Positions 37,701 through 52,361 of a stretch of DNA of 64,000 bases are shown here, piece after piece. The notes below the pieces were generated by a model. The model was given only the letters and a program-made list of their open reading frames with translations. It did no database searches and had not been told where the DNA came from. Source of the stretch: Saxidomus purpurata (lineage: Eukaryota > Mollusca > Bivalvia > Venerida > Veneridae); NCBI GenBank assembly GCA_022818135.1, contig JAFMSR010000001.1, forward strand, positions 3,307,017-3,371,016, in the 5' to 3' direction. Numbering within the stretch: position 1 is the first letter of the stretch; the number at the start of each line of letters is the position of its first letter. Made by a program: the position numbers and the translations under genes.

Positions 37701-40700
37701 CTTACTTTCATGACAAAATTGTCCTGTAAACCCGTCTGCGCATGAGCAATCAAACCTTCCGCCAGGTCGACTGGTACACAGTCCATGTTCACCACATATG
37801 CCTGAAGATATGAGCTGTATTCCACCTACCATATGACTGTTTGGAATGGAGAGTGTGCAACTGTCTATATCTGAATAGAAAACAAACTGTGGTACCAGGG
37901 TTACCATAGATTTTTAAAGAAGCACCTGAAGAAAACGTTATGTCTTTGGAACATCTCTTGATCAGGCGACACAGCGGTAGTTCCAATGTATTCCTCCTTA
38001 GATGTATTTAATACTCAAGTTCACTATTTATTTGGTTAGGGATCTACTCATTTTAAAGCTCATGTTTTATCGTAATGTTAGTAACATAAGATTTCTTTGA
38101 TTATTTTTTTAATTACCTTCAGATACAAAGTCGAAATAACGTGATCTATATCGTGATCTATATCGAAGAGTATTTTCTTATGGCGATCAAAACTGAATTT
38201 ATAATTGTGATATCGCAATTTCTGTTACTACGTGACATTCAATATTTAGAAATACAAAAATGTATGTGGATATGCGTAAACCAGTCATAGATAAATTTAC
38301 TACCATTGATATTTGCAAAACAGCTTGGATTAATCAGTATCTGCTGGGACTTAAGTTTTCACAAAGTTTATTTACACTTACTCTGTGCAATAATAGACTT
38401 TCTGTGTTGACAGTTCTTTCCGGTGAAGATATCGGGACAGTAGCAGAAATAATCATCTGTGAGGTCATTCGTGACATAACAGGTGGCGCCATTAAAACAT
38501 GGGTTTGGACTGCAAGGATCAACGTCAATCTGAAATGTATCTGTAAGTTCAAACCTTGTCCTACACAATACTTAAAATATAAATTTAAACAAATTTTTTT
38601 TGCATTCCCAAAGGCCGTGATCTTCTCAACTCGAACAGACAGGCATTCTATATTTCAACAGACAAAGGGTAAAATGCAATCATAAACTTCTGCTGTAAAG
38701 GAAAGGTGAGAGGCAGAAACTTTATCTGGACTTTCCTCTTTTACCAGTGTTTTAGCTTATGTAAGCACAGTCTAAAAAAAATTACCTGGCAGTTATAGCC
38801 GCTGTACCCCTCTGAACAGTGGCATGTATAGCTAGCGACATGATCTATGCACGTTGCACCGTTAAGACATGGGCTACTGTCACACTCGTGAATCTCGTGC
38901 TGACAATCCTGTCCCTCGAATCCCGGGAGACACATACAGTAATAACTGCTGACAAGGTCCTGAATAGGAAAAGCTAGTTTTAGATAAGAAGGCATTGTCA
39001 TGGTTTAATACTCAGTAAGGCATGGATATAAGTCAAGTTGAATGAGAAGCAGTTTCTTACAAGTAAATAATATGTCAGGTGCTGGTTAAATGCAGGGTGA
39101 CCATGCACCTTGAAACGACAGCTACAGTGGACACAACTAGCAACTGGGAACAAATGCAACAGGAACGATACGGTTTCGGTACAGATGTAACGTACACTGT
39201 CCCCTCGGCCCTTGAAAAATACGGTCGATATCCGTTAATGTCACGCATGCGCAGAAGTCTGTGAAAAACCCGTATTACACGTCAATGCAATCAGTTGATC
39301 ATTATATTTTGTTTTTATAAAATAAAAACAACGTTAGACTCCTAAAATTGAATTTATACTCACTATGCATTGAGCGCCATTTTGGCACTGTCCGTGGCAA
39401 TCCTGAACATCTGAAACAGACATTTAAATTTCATGACAGGGTATAAAAGTTGTTGTACTTCATTGTCTGCAAAGGAAGGAAATATATACGGAGGATACAA
39501 AACATTTAGTTATATTTTGTACGGCATTAGTCGTGAATAACGAGAACGTCCTTAAAATGATAAGTCCCCTTGGCTCTGACTAAAGATCATTTTCATTAGT
39601 TTTCTTGCAAGTAAAAACTGTATGTATCTTGACGCTGTACGACCTTCTCCCCTTCTACCACCCACGACCCTCACCACCGCCGACACTTTCAGAATGTATT
39701 TGCCTTCCTTTCCGTCTTACTAGACCCAATTCTAGAGAAATTAAACTGCACAGTTATTGTTTTTACTTTTCGTGATGTGCGGTTTTCTTGCCATGTAAAA
39801 TCAATGCAATAATAATAACGTCTTTATTTAGCCCTAGACATGTTTATAACGCCATTAGCGTGGGGCTACTCCATGAATCTTCAGTTGTTTTCATAACAGA
39901 GTGGTCATGACAGGTTGAACGCAACATTAAAATATCTTTGAAAAAACATAATACGTGGATTCTAATTAATTAATATCATTGAAAAGATAGAGAAGCCGTT
40001 CTCTTATCACGATATGAATTTAAAAATATTAATCATTCTTAACAACGTTCCTTTTCAATTAGCAGCTTTATACAAGGATACAAAAAGACGGAGATCAGGT
40101 CATCGATGCCGTTTTCCGTCTTAAGAATGGAGTCTCGGTTCAAGGTCACGGTGGTAAGATTACATTTAAATTATCTAGAGCATTTGCTACCCTAATTAAT
40201 CTGTTATTTACGGGAATTATATTGTAAGACAGGATTACAAAAATGCCCTTAAAAACTCACTTATTCCTTCCTAACTGACTGTAAATCAAGTGCCTTTCTA
40301 GCTAATAACCTTTACTAATAAGAATATCTTAAAAATCCGTCCCCTGTTTAACTGTATGTGGCTTCTAAGCTTAAATTATCGTATCATATACATAGTTACA
40401 ATTAGCAGTGCCTCTTCTGCACCTAAGTTTAACTCACTTAAACTATTCATCTTTACCCTGCGGGCGGTAAATGATCCAGCCTCTGCGACCGGTGCAGATT
40501 ATGATCAGCTTCCCTTTTCTTAGGAGACTGATTATTATGTGCTCTGTCAGGTTTCAAATGATATCCCCTTTAGCAATTAATGGTAATGTGAAAATGGACA
40601 AGTTCATTTAAGAAATTTAGCTAGGTCCACAGTAAGGATTGAAACTTATCTGGCTTTGAAAGGTCAAATACTTAATAAACTGTACTAATAATCAAACAAT

Positions 40701-43700
40701 GTTCTGCATTCCAATATCAATATAATTTCCATTCAATGAATTTTGAAGAAAAAAGTATGTGACAAAAAGAAGCGGATGTTGTTTTATGTTGGTTTCAGTC
40801 GAACATGGTGAAATGGAGTGATGGCAGTTTAGCTGATGTAAAATATTATCTTTAAAAATTTGAAATGTTTAATTACATATGCTTTATTACATTAAGGTCT
40901 TTATAAAATTGTACTCGTATATGTAAATTACACGGGAAGTTTATAAGTCTTAAGACTACATTTTGTCCCGCACAATACTCAGATATTTTGTTGACGGGTC
41001 CAATGAACACACTTACTTATGTTACAATCCTTCCCTGTCCATCCATCTTGACATATACACATATAATCTCCTAATAAGTCTTTACATGTATGCGCATGTA
41101 CACAAGGACGCCCTGAACATTCGTCCGTGTCTAACTGGCACTGCGGTCCCTGCCAACCGGAAGCACATAGACATTCGAATCCATTTACGCGGTCAAAACA
41201 CGTGCCCTGGTTCAAACATGGATCCGATACGCACTCATTTATTTCTAGAAAACAAAACTTGCAGATTATATCAATGATTTAATATCTTTTTCCAGGTGAT
41301 ATTTGGAACAAAATTAAAAAAATAAACTAGTTAATATTTGAGTCAAATATCTGCGAATATGATATAATTAAATTACTACGCCGGTAAAAAGAAACCTAGG
41401 AACTGCGTAATAATTGCGTCATTTTTTCAATCAGCCTACGTCCAGGAAGTATCCTAAAAGCTTCTCAAAAGTGAAAGTTTACTGTTTAACCCGACAAAAA
41501 AGCGTATGCTAATCCATATCGAATTTAAAAAAATATCGCGATTCCTGTTATCGTTTCAAAAATTAAGTATAAATTTCTTGAAAGTAGGCCGATACAAAAA
41601 ACGGAACGCAATAATTATTTTGACATGAACATACACTCCTACAAAAGTCCTCTAAAATTGCCACAGTCAGTATAGGGTTCAAGCCCGTACTATGCAGATT
41701 TAAGGAGGGTCACCTTAGGATATACATATATATCTTTGATTGTTTTTGTCTTAATCTTACTAAATTAAGCGCTTTATCATTGTATTTGCTTTAAAGCCTG
41801 TAATTTTACCCTCTCGGCCTTAACAATACGAGTTTTGTCTAACGGACATTTTATACTATTGATTACATATCTTAAGATATTTGGTCAAAGATAAACTCAC
41901 CATTGTTACACGTGGCCCCTGTCCACCCTGGAGGACAATTGCATACGAAACCATGAGAAGTATGAAGGCAAGTCCCAGCATGACTACATGGATTAGATGA
42001 GCAAGGGTCATCAACTGGAATATATGAGGGAAACACAGCCAAACGTAGACAGAAAATTGTACAGATCTATCAACGGCCATAACATAAATACTTATTTGTG
42101 TCAACTTACCAATTTGACAGTTCCTGCCAGAGAATCCTTTATTGCAAACGCACGTGTAGTTATCTGGCTCGTTATTTACGCATAGTCCATTGTTAAGGCA
42201 TGGTTTGTGGCGACACGTGTTCAAATCTGAAGGAAAAAAATCATTTTCTTTCTTTTTTGGTTTTGCATATCAGTCATATCAGTATAATGACAACACATTT
42301 TATCAAGAAAGATGTCTTACTGACAGAAATGACCATTATTTGTACCAAAAACTAACTTTGTTTTTTAAATCAATAAGTACATATAAAAAAACATAGCGCT
42401 CTTATATCTTGCAATGATATTGCAAAATATAAGAAAGGCTTTCTGTCAACTCTTTTTCTTGAAGAAACAACTAAAATACAAAAGAAAGGCATATATAAAC
42501 ACTGTTTTAGAATTAATAGAACATGGTTCTATCATTATCCTATCCATAAATTTATGTTATCAGTAAATTTAAAGTGATCCTGGGACTTTAAATTGTTTAT
42601 TACGTACAACAGGGGCAAATAATATTTACTTCAGTAGATAGATCATACAAAATTAAATTTAAAAAAGAAGAAAGTCTAAAAACCTTTGTAATTTGTAATG
42701 TAGTTTATAAATTTTTACGATGAGCATTTAATGATGACATATAAAGAATGACATTTTACGTTCAAGGGGTCGTCATCCAATGTAACGAACGTCAGAAAAT
42801 CTGCTCGGAGTTCTTTCTCTTCTTTTCATTTTTTATTGTTTTTGTTATACATGTTCTTACTAGTATATGACACTAATTTGATTTTTTCTAAAATTGTAAT
42901 AACTTGGCCGATTTGCCAAATCGATATTATAATACCATAAAGGTCAGGAGATAATATGCAAAAACAAATAAAAAAATGATAAACTCTTTCACTAAATTTC
43001 AAATAGACAGCTTGTGTATAGATCTAAACAGACTGACTCAGTCGAGGACCGCTGGCATGAACGTAACTGAAAATTTTAAATGAGTCTAAACGTTGTTGTA
43101 ACACAAATTGGACGTCAGTTAACGTACCTGTTGTAGACTGGGTTATTTGATGGATATGTTTGAATTCATATCAATGTTGTATCAATAAAACTTTTAGATT
43201 TGTTGTTTGAAGTCAAGGTTATTTTATTTTTTAAGAAAACACAACGACGAGGTTACAATAGTTTCATATGTTCTAGATTACCCTGTAAATCTCCTTTTAT
43301 ACACAGACTTACCCTTGTCACAGAGGATGCCTCCCCAGTTGAGGTCACAGTCACACGTCCAAGGAGAATCCTTGCATGTTCCATGTTTACATCCGGGATA
43401 CGGAATACATTGGTCGCATAGGGGACCCTGCCAGCCAAAACCACAACTACAAGTATGATAACGGTTTTAGTATTCGTAAGAGATATCTTTTTCTGTTAAA
43501 GAGACTGTCTACAGATAACAAAAAACATACATCTCTTTCTTATTATTCATTCAATCTGAGTTGACTTATTAAAAAATGTGGGACAAAAAAAGACCACAGT
43601 TGGCAATATTACTGAGAGACAAATAATTACAAAAGGATGTGGGATAAAAACAGCCTACAATAGGCAAAATTTCAACATTAAAAAAACTGATGTGCATAAT

Positions 43701-46700
43701 TACTGAGTGATAAAACGGACAAATTATTACAAAACATTAAACATTTGACAAAACATCAAAATTTATGACGTAGTTCACATAATCATGGGACACACATATC
43801 AATTATATCATCTCATTTGAGAACCATGAATTGACAGCTAATAGTTATCTGTTGACAGTTAAGATTGTTTCCTAGGCTATTAGTAATGCGGTTATTGTTT
43901 CATTTTATCCATAATGTCAAAAAATGGGATCGTAAATATCGTGCTAGTAACCTAAAAAATATAAAACAATCATTGTAATGGCAGGAATTTGCAACAAAAC
44001 CTCGTAATAGCTGGTCGTTTGTGATAACATTTTTGCAATTATAATCGAATTGGCAGCATTTGTATGTTGGTTAAGTATATCGCATTGAGAGCAAGAAAGG
44101 TTTTCTTCGAGCTTTTTGTACTATTTAATTTGCATATTTCTGGCAATGATGCACGTTGCGTAATTCGTCTCATAGGTTCTTGACATTTGATACATACCGA
44201 GTTAATATTCTCCACACTTTATATATTGTCTGTTGTATAAAAGGAAACCATTCTTTGTCTGTAACTATATCGCCTGTGTGTTAACCCGTACGCTCCGGTA
44301 GAACTAAATGACGTCAGTTCGTCAGTGACGTAAACTTATCGTCTGCGTTACTCTCAACGTTTTGTTTAACGAATGAATAGTTCCACTCCCGTGAAAAACA
44401 ACATTGCAAACATAGCAGTATTCATTTCAATCCCCCTTTCCACTCAGAGAACTCTCAAAAGGCACGAAAGCAAGCCCGGTCATAGGGTATCGTTAAGGGA
44501 CTAATACTTCAGAAGACTTGTGCTCGTGAATAAAATTAAACAAAACAAAAACAAAAAAAACATATAAGCCTTTGCCTTTGTCGGTCATACTTTTTGTCTA
44601 AACAAAGTAATTAGGGTTACTGTACAGAAGAAGCAACTTTGTGAAATGATATTCATTTTTTGTGGATATTCACACCCGGCTTACGTTTGACCAAAGTAGT
44701 TTGTATAATATGGGTGGAGCTTCACTCAAGAAACAAATCTTTAACAGCCCGTGGATTTTTCACAGAAAATGGAAAACTACTTCCACATGTGACTGTCATT
44801 TGATCTGGCTAAAGAACAACTCTGTTAATTATTTTGAGATCAAGCCAGCATCTTACGGGAAAGAAGTTCTCAAAGTTTCCACAATAGTCATATATGCCTC
44901 GTCTCTATTACCTGTAAAACTAACGGTCGTCAAATGAACAATTTTATGAAGTTTATGACTTTAGATAGGACCGGTGTTTATCAAAAGACAGTTTGTCTTC
45001 TCATACCTTAGCATAACAGTAGTTATGACATTCGCTTAGCAACCAAGCGAATCCGTGTTTGATCCTCGGCCATGCCTCTTCGGTGTGCACTTGGGGAAGA
45101 CACGTGATTCTCAATGTGTCTCAGTCCGCTAGACTATAAATGCGAGTTATCAAATTTGGCGTATCCGTCGTCTGTATGTGTCTGTCTGAGAAGAGATTGG
45201 TACGTCACAGGTGGTGTCTCGCGATTGGTTACGTCACGGGTGGTGTCTCGTGTAAGATTAAATTAAGTTGAGAGCAATGTGTGTAGCAATCGAACTTAAT
45301 CAAATTAGTATTAAGTAGAAGCACGTCGTGCTCAGGTGAGATAAAATGATCGTATTTGCAAATTTAATCTGTACAATATTTGTATAATCACATCCTACTT
45401 AGAGTTGCATACAACATCTATAGTGCAAATCAATCAAGGTTCGCGGAAGGAAAACTAAATAATAAGTGTATAGATATAAAGAGGCCGGCTGTGCGAAAAC
45501 AACGCAGTATAGATGCGGATAAGACTGCGTGGATGAACGTGGTCATCTTAAGCCATTATGATGGCAAAGCCCGTGGGTATTCGTTTTCTTTCCCCACATG
45601 GGCTCTTTTTGAAAATATTAGAGAGTATTCAGCACTTAAGATATAAAGTAAGGCATACATACTCGCATTCTCCTGGTCGGTCACAAGATCCATGGAGGGC
45701 GTGGCAACCAGTCTTGCAGATGGCTGTGAACAAAAGAAATGTCATTCATTTTAGTAACTAAAAGTTAGTGTACACAATAATAACATTTATTTTTTTCAAA
45801 ACAAATGGGTCATGATGGCCGTATATGAATACCCCTTAAATCTCCTATCCACTAGGGTTACGTGTTTGAAGGACTAAAAATTCATTTCAATAATTAACAA
45901 AGGTCTTCAGATAACAATTGATGAGATTTTAACTTTAAATCAGTAACCAAGTCACCGATTTAGAAGATTTTATACATATATACATTTAGCCCTGTCCTAG
46001 TCCCCATGATTTATTCGTGCAGTCTGATCATGATCTGTTCTGTGAGCTATTCAATTAGTAAATTTTCATTGAGCACCTCTTTGATTATTAAATGGTTTTG
46101 GCCTAACTGAAAGATGGAAAAGTCCATTTTAAAGATTCTGCTGGTCAAATTTACTGCAAATGAAACTCAAAGTACATAAACAAACTATATTATTACCAAT
46201 GTCACATTCTGAGCCCAGCCAGCCTTGCAAGCACACTTTGTCACCGTTGACGTTGCACGTGTAATGTCCGAGCTGGTCGTTCCTGGGACGGCAAAACTTC
46301 GAACACGTTGTATTATAGTAATGCTCGTCACATTTGACCCGTATCCTGAAAATATCATTGAAACTAAATATAAATGAAACTATTGAAATTACACGACAAA
46401 CGATTACAAACATGACATGAAACAGTAAGAAATATTTATATATAAGTCATTATCGAAAGAGAAGAGGTCTATATAGGCATGACTTGTTGTTGCAAACTGT
46501 TCTTCCTCTGCGACCAATGCAGATTTTGATCAATCTGCATATCCGTAGAGTCTTATCTTGATCTGTTGTACCCATGTGAACAAATAATGGAGCTGTCCGA
46601 ATTAAAAGATAGCCAAGTTATTTGCAAGGTTCAATATTGAGCTGATTCGCTAAAAATATCGCTGGCAACCAAAATATTTAAAAACAGACAACGAGATATC

Positions 46701-49700
46701 CAGTAAAATTTAAGTATTACTCTTATTTGGCATTTTTGCCTAGTCATTCTCTCATTTATTGTATTAAACATAATACATTTGCATAGCTAGGATAAATATT
46801 ATTATAACATAACTGTTTTGGGTTGTATGATACAGTACTTGTATTATGTTTAAAATTACTCTGAAAAATAATGTTTGATCAGAAGAATTTGAAATAAACT
46901 TTGTAAAAAGGTATCGTTTTATGTATACATTATTCTTACACTCAACAGGTTTAGAAACGCAAAGATTTCCCCTGTTGAACATTTTTATTTGAATGACGCT
47001 ATTGTTTTTATTTCTATTTAAGTCATTTTTTGCGATGAATTATTGTTACTTTTACAAGAATTCAATGTTATATTGTTTTTGTTGTGTATGAAATTTGAAT
47101 ACATTTGAAACACGATAACACTGTTAAAATAAATGCCACTTTTGCGTTTCTAAACATGTTGAGTGTATACTGGAAATGCCAAATTATGCTCCCGTTTGCC
47201 GATGTAAGGCTGCTTCGAGGACATTAATTTCGTGTCCTTGCCTAGTTTTTTGGACGTATCTCATCCCGAGGGTGGGATTTCCTTAGCCACAACTCAATGG
47301 TCATGGTAGATTTATTTTCTCACCGTTTTAATCACATTTTCACACAAGTAAAAAGAAATGAGTGCGAATACAGGATCGGGATGAAAAAACGAAAATCAAC
47401 TTTTTCTCGAATTTTACTTCAAAACCGCTATAGATCTAGATGGATAGAAAATGATCTAACTAAGAAAATGAATACCAACAACGCTTTGTTTCTTTCCAAA
47501 TAACAATTTTACAGTCATTTTTGGATCGATTAACAGATATAACAGAGTATTTCAGACCCTTACGGCCGAACTCTTAACACAATTTTTTGTCGAATACGAC
47601 CGAAAAGTAGTTCTATATTACTGTCCTCTGTTTTAAAAATTATATAGTAACACATCTAAATAATATCAAAACATTACAGAATAGCATAATATTAGATCTA
47701 TATTGTTGTTTTTCTTATAATTTGTAACTTAAATCAACGAGGTATCTGTTCTGTATAGAACTATTTTCCTACGCGGTTTTTATCGTCAGACCGGTGTGAC
47801 ATGAGAAATGTAAGACCCGTGAAATGCGTATCGCTACACCGGATACACTAAATTCAGTGTTCCGCGAGAGCGCGTTTTCTGCGGTTTTGACGCACTCATT
47901 TTGTCAATGACGCAACAGAAATAGCAAAGAGCGTTTTTTATGACGCAATTAAAATGTGTATGATCAAATTACTACAAAAACAACATTTCAAAACCTCTCA
48001 AAACGCTTCGAAATGCAAGATAAATTGTTGATAAAATACGCTCCCGGTATGGGGTATGTCTAATTTTGACCCTATTGCGTCGTCGTTGTCGTCTGATTTC
48101 GGATCTACCCGCATTTTGTACCATTGCGTTTTTGTGTGTGTTGATTCCTATGATACCGTCATCATAGATCGTAGACGCACAACAAGAGATGGTCGACGAA
48201 CCTTAATACGGGAAACAAAAACGTCTTTCTGAGTGATTTTAATGATCATTTTGTAGTCATTTCGATCAGACTGTCACTATTGAAAGGGGTTTAAGTGTGC
48301 AAAATAATATCCAAGTTTAATGTCTATGATTGAATGCACTTATGAAAAATTCGCTTTGTGGCCAAATCTGACTTTTGAGATGCAGTGACAAAATTGAAAG
48401 CATCCAAAGAGAAACACCTGTTGTCTTGCCAACCCTTTGATTACCCATCATTTTGTGATGTATCACATGCAGTTTTACAGAGGCAAACTGAATAAAACTT
48501 CTTTAACACATAGTCATGTCTTTTTTTTTACAATAAAGGGTATGACCCTCGGAGTTTCTAAATGACCCCCAAATTATGATACAGGGAATTGGCACCCAGG
48601 GTCTTCCTCCTTCATGAAAACCGGAAGTTGCAATATGACCTTAACTGTTGGGTGCGACGTTAAATCCGATTTAATTCGCACAATACAATCAACATTATGA
48701 AGATTTATGTTCTTTTTTGGAAATAAATCTCTATTATTTTTGTGGGCCTTTAAACACAGATAACTTCGTAACCGTAGTAAGGAAAGTCCGTCGCGTGAAC
48801 ACCCTTATATTTCTTTATTCGGCACAGTCCATTTTATCATAATTGTTAAACTGCACGCTTTTTCCGTGTGGGGTTGGATGGGTGGGGGGAGCAACGCAAC
48901 CTTCAATAAATCACCACACCTTTGTAGAAGGCCGTAGCGAACACATCAGGGGGAAAAAATCCCTCCCTCCCTACCCTTTTATTGTTTATCGTTTTACATT
49001 GTTTCTTCCGTTTAGCTTACTTTTTCAGGCTCAGTTGTTTTATCGCAAACAGAGTTGCACCTATATTCTTTGCCGATGTTTGCAATTCCATCATCAAGAT
49101 TCACCAAGAAGAAGCATTCAGATTTATAGTTCAACGCCTTAGTCAAGGAACATTACAACTTGTTTAAAAATTGAACCAATTGTATGTTGGATTTATGGCA
49201 ATACACTAGTAAGCTATATAGTAAAAGCCTCAAGTGAGCGAAGTATTATCGACAGTACATAGACACTTGTTAGCTATGCGTGCAATTGAACGTTGTAAGG
49301 AAAGCGCGACATAACAGTTATGACATTCAAATTTCTATGAGGGATATAACAAATATGTAAAGGCATCGGATGTGATTACCCCGTCATCCAATATATCCTG
49401 AGGACAGCTGCACTCGCCACGGGTACAGGTTTCTTCCTGTTAAAAACAGCGGAGTTTTTCCTGGGCGGCTTTGGTGTCTCAGTGAAGGATATACATATAA
49501 TTTTACTTGGCAAAAACGTTAAAACTCTAAATCATATAGTCGTGACATATTTCTTTTGTTCGTTTGTTTCTTTGTTGTTGTTTTTTCAAAAAGATATATA
49601 TTATGTGTTAACCTTTTAATAAGTACTATAAAATGTCGATCTTCTATACATTTAGAGAGAAGCAGGCCCCGTTTAAGTGAAGGCTTTGCCTATCGTCTGC

Positions 49701-52029
49701 TTTAAATTGCATTTGGGTACCACTTTGTTACATGCCTGTAAGATAAAGGGTCAATTCCTGACACCTCTCTTCCACGGTTCGTACGGGTCGTTCGTCGATT
49801 TGTGCACCCTCGCTTCTTTTAGATACTTGTCTGTTGTCAAAGGAATCACGCGTTCGGTCTGAACACGTCTAATTCTCGGATGCAAATATCGTAGTAATAA
49901 TAATTATTAACATGTTTGGGTTTGCATATACAGCCTTCTGCAGTTACGCGCTACTGTATATGTTAAGCAAAAATATACGTTCCATTGTGTTGTGTCTGCG
50001 AATGAACAACTCGTGTGCTTCAAAGTTACAGTAATAATAATTATATACATGTTTGGATTTACATATACAGCCTTCTGCAATTTCGCGCTACGCTATATAT
50101 GTAAAGCAACATATTTATGTTTCCATTTTGCTGCGTCTGCGAATGAACAACTCGCTGAGAACTTACAAGGCGAATAACTTGTTGACAAGCATATCAAATT
50201 TATCTGAGCTGGGGTTGGATAGAGGCAAGCCTCTTGGTACTAATCTTTAACATTGAATACGAACAGATGTAATTTACACTTATGTTGGTTCAGAACTGGG
50301 CTTGCCGCTCTCTCTACGTTAGGATGTTTAGTTTGTTTAAACAATCTTTGTTCGGAGATTGTCTGTTACAGCGCGGAATAGTTCTCCTGTCTACAAAAAG
50401 ACGGTCGTACTTGGTATATTCCAGGATCGGCGAGTACTTTTGTCTATCAAATAAGGCTTCTGCATACTCGCAGTTTTCTAATTCGTTTCCATGCATCTTT
50501 GCTGGAACGCTTCTCTTATTTAAATGTCTCTTTAAGCACATTATATATACAATTTAATTGTAATTAACAAAAAGAAAAAATAAAGTCACGGCCTTTTCCC
50601 AAATAAACTGTTTTGTTGTGTAGCCAAGGTAGTAAATTTATGAAGCAGCGTTCCCTTCTTACATAAAATATATACGTGTGGTGATTTGCAACGGCTACAG
50701 TTATCAGCAAAAGAAGGGTTGCTCCTTAAGTAAGGTAGTGGGCGCTGCTTCTTATATAATTATAAGCTATTTGGCCCGCTAATAAAATAAGGGCATATCC
50801 CATAACTTTTGAATGACATTTAAAGTTGTTCAAACCATAAATTTTCAGTTCAGTTTTGTCAAAATCCATTTCTCAGTTACGATTCACAGCTTAATACTTC
50901 ATAGGGTAGTTGAACATAGTCACTGAATGACATAATGTAAGCACATAGGTTCCTATATCAAAAGTAAAGTTTACACAAATGGTGAAAGGTCAAAATTTGT
51001 GGACAGTTGTGTCTCCAGTTTATAACTTGTGCAAGAGTTGTCCTGATATTCACACATGTATGTGTACAGTCTATATGTTGTCCTGATATTTACACATGTA
51101 TGTGTGCAGACTGTGTTGTTCAGAGACAATCGATCCTTCAGCACTTTCAGTCCTTTGATTCGATTTTCATGTCTGCTTACAATTAACGTAAAGGCAGCGA
51201 TGAGAGATAAGCGGCGATAGTATATAAACATATGCACTTGAGGGTGATAGCAGATATTGTGAATCCGAGAAAAGTAATGTCAACTGAGGCGAAGCCGAGT
51301 TTGACATTACTTTTCAAGAGTACACACTATCTGCTATCACCGTCAAGTGCATGTGATATTGATTTTATTATACCGAAAAACTACGAATTTAGAAATTGAC
51401 AATTTTGATATAGGCAAGTGTCTATAGTCTATTTGTAGACTTACAGAGGTGTAACATTACATATGGAACATCTTTTTTAGACAAGTGTCTATTAATCTAC
51501 ATTTAGACTTACAATGGTGTAACATCATGATGTCACATGGGTAATATCATTTTTATTACACGTCTCCATTATCTATTTTTAGACTTGTACCCATGTATCA
51601 TTATGATGTTAAATGGGTAACATCATTTTTTGTCCACCGCTGAGATATGGGAATTTTATATAGGGAAAAGCACGTGAGGTATGATAAATAAGGTTATCTC
51701 ACACCGGTAAATGCGCGGAAAAATGTATCTCATAGGTGAGAAAAGTTAAGTTGCGATGACGTGATGTTACCTGTAAATTAGTGTAGCTGTAGGTCCATTA
51801 TGGGTCAGCGTGTGCCAGGATGGTCCCGGAAGTATGATGCCAGAGTGTGCCGACCTCTCGATTATCCGGTTGTCTGAAACAAAATATACTTTGTATTAAT
51901 TATCATAAAACTTATCTATAACAACTGGTCCTAAAGCGATTAACAACATATTTTATTTCATATATATACTGTATTCTTAGATTATACTTTTTCATATCAT
52001 AAAAAAGATTTTGTAATATATTTGATTTC

Positions 52030-52082
<53 letters not shown>

Positions 52083-52327
52083 AGAAGCAGTAATATCTAT
52101 GATTTCGCAGCAGCAGCAGCAGCAGCAGCAGAAGAAGAAGAAGCAGTAATATCTTTGATTTTGCAGCAACAGCAGCAGCAGCAGCAGCATCAGCACCAGC
52201 AGCACTAATATCATTTATTTGTTCAGAAGCAGCAGCAGCAGTGGTAATATCTTTGATTTTACAGCAGCAGCAGTAGTAATATCTTTGATTTTGCAGCAGC
52301 AGCAGCAGTAGTAATATCTTTGATTTT

Positions 52328-52361
<34 letters not shown>

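Larger units (their letters stand above)
31713..43312 (-). other. Jagged introns between EGF2 and the last exon
   Basis: Introns longer than 300 bp: 31713-32564, 33089-34014, 34285-34683, 34923-35414, 36157-36529, 36644-37274, 37389-37705, 37871-38381, 38960-39363, 39411-41016, 41245-41900 and 42227-43312. Most are plain AT-rich sequence. I note a dispersed repeat at 40470-40630 and a fragment near 37625-37680. Confidence 0.6.
43447..45662 (-). other. Jagged intron with CRE-like sites, SINE fragment and local duplication
   Basis: It holds a diverged ~110-bp duplication (43577-43740), TGACGTCA at about 44310 followed by GTGACGTAAA about 15 bases later, and a SINE fragment (45015-45130). The CRE-like pair could be an intronic enhancer; that is inference only. 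Confidence 0.5.
46346..51770 (-). other. Jagged intron between MNNL and DSL exons (5.4 kb)
   Basis: It contains a dispersed repeat copy, a direct duplication (49885-50165) and a palindromic element (51231-51353). I saw no additional coding exon. This intron splits what I recall as a single 255-nt exon in JAG1 (103 + 149 = 252 nt here). Confidence 0.6.

Noticed and set aside
38260..38685. 141-residue plus-strand frame
   Set aside because: It overlaps the Jagged EGF9 exon on the opposite strand and has no domain.
49380..49436. Possible 57-nt cassette exon in the Jagged MNNL-DSL intron (AG and GT borders, Cys-containing frame [11 protein letters not shown])
   Set aside because: The Cys-containing frame is not the frame imposed by the neighbouring exons, and nothing similar occurs in Jagged proteins.
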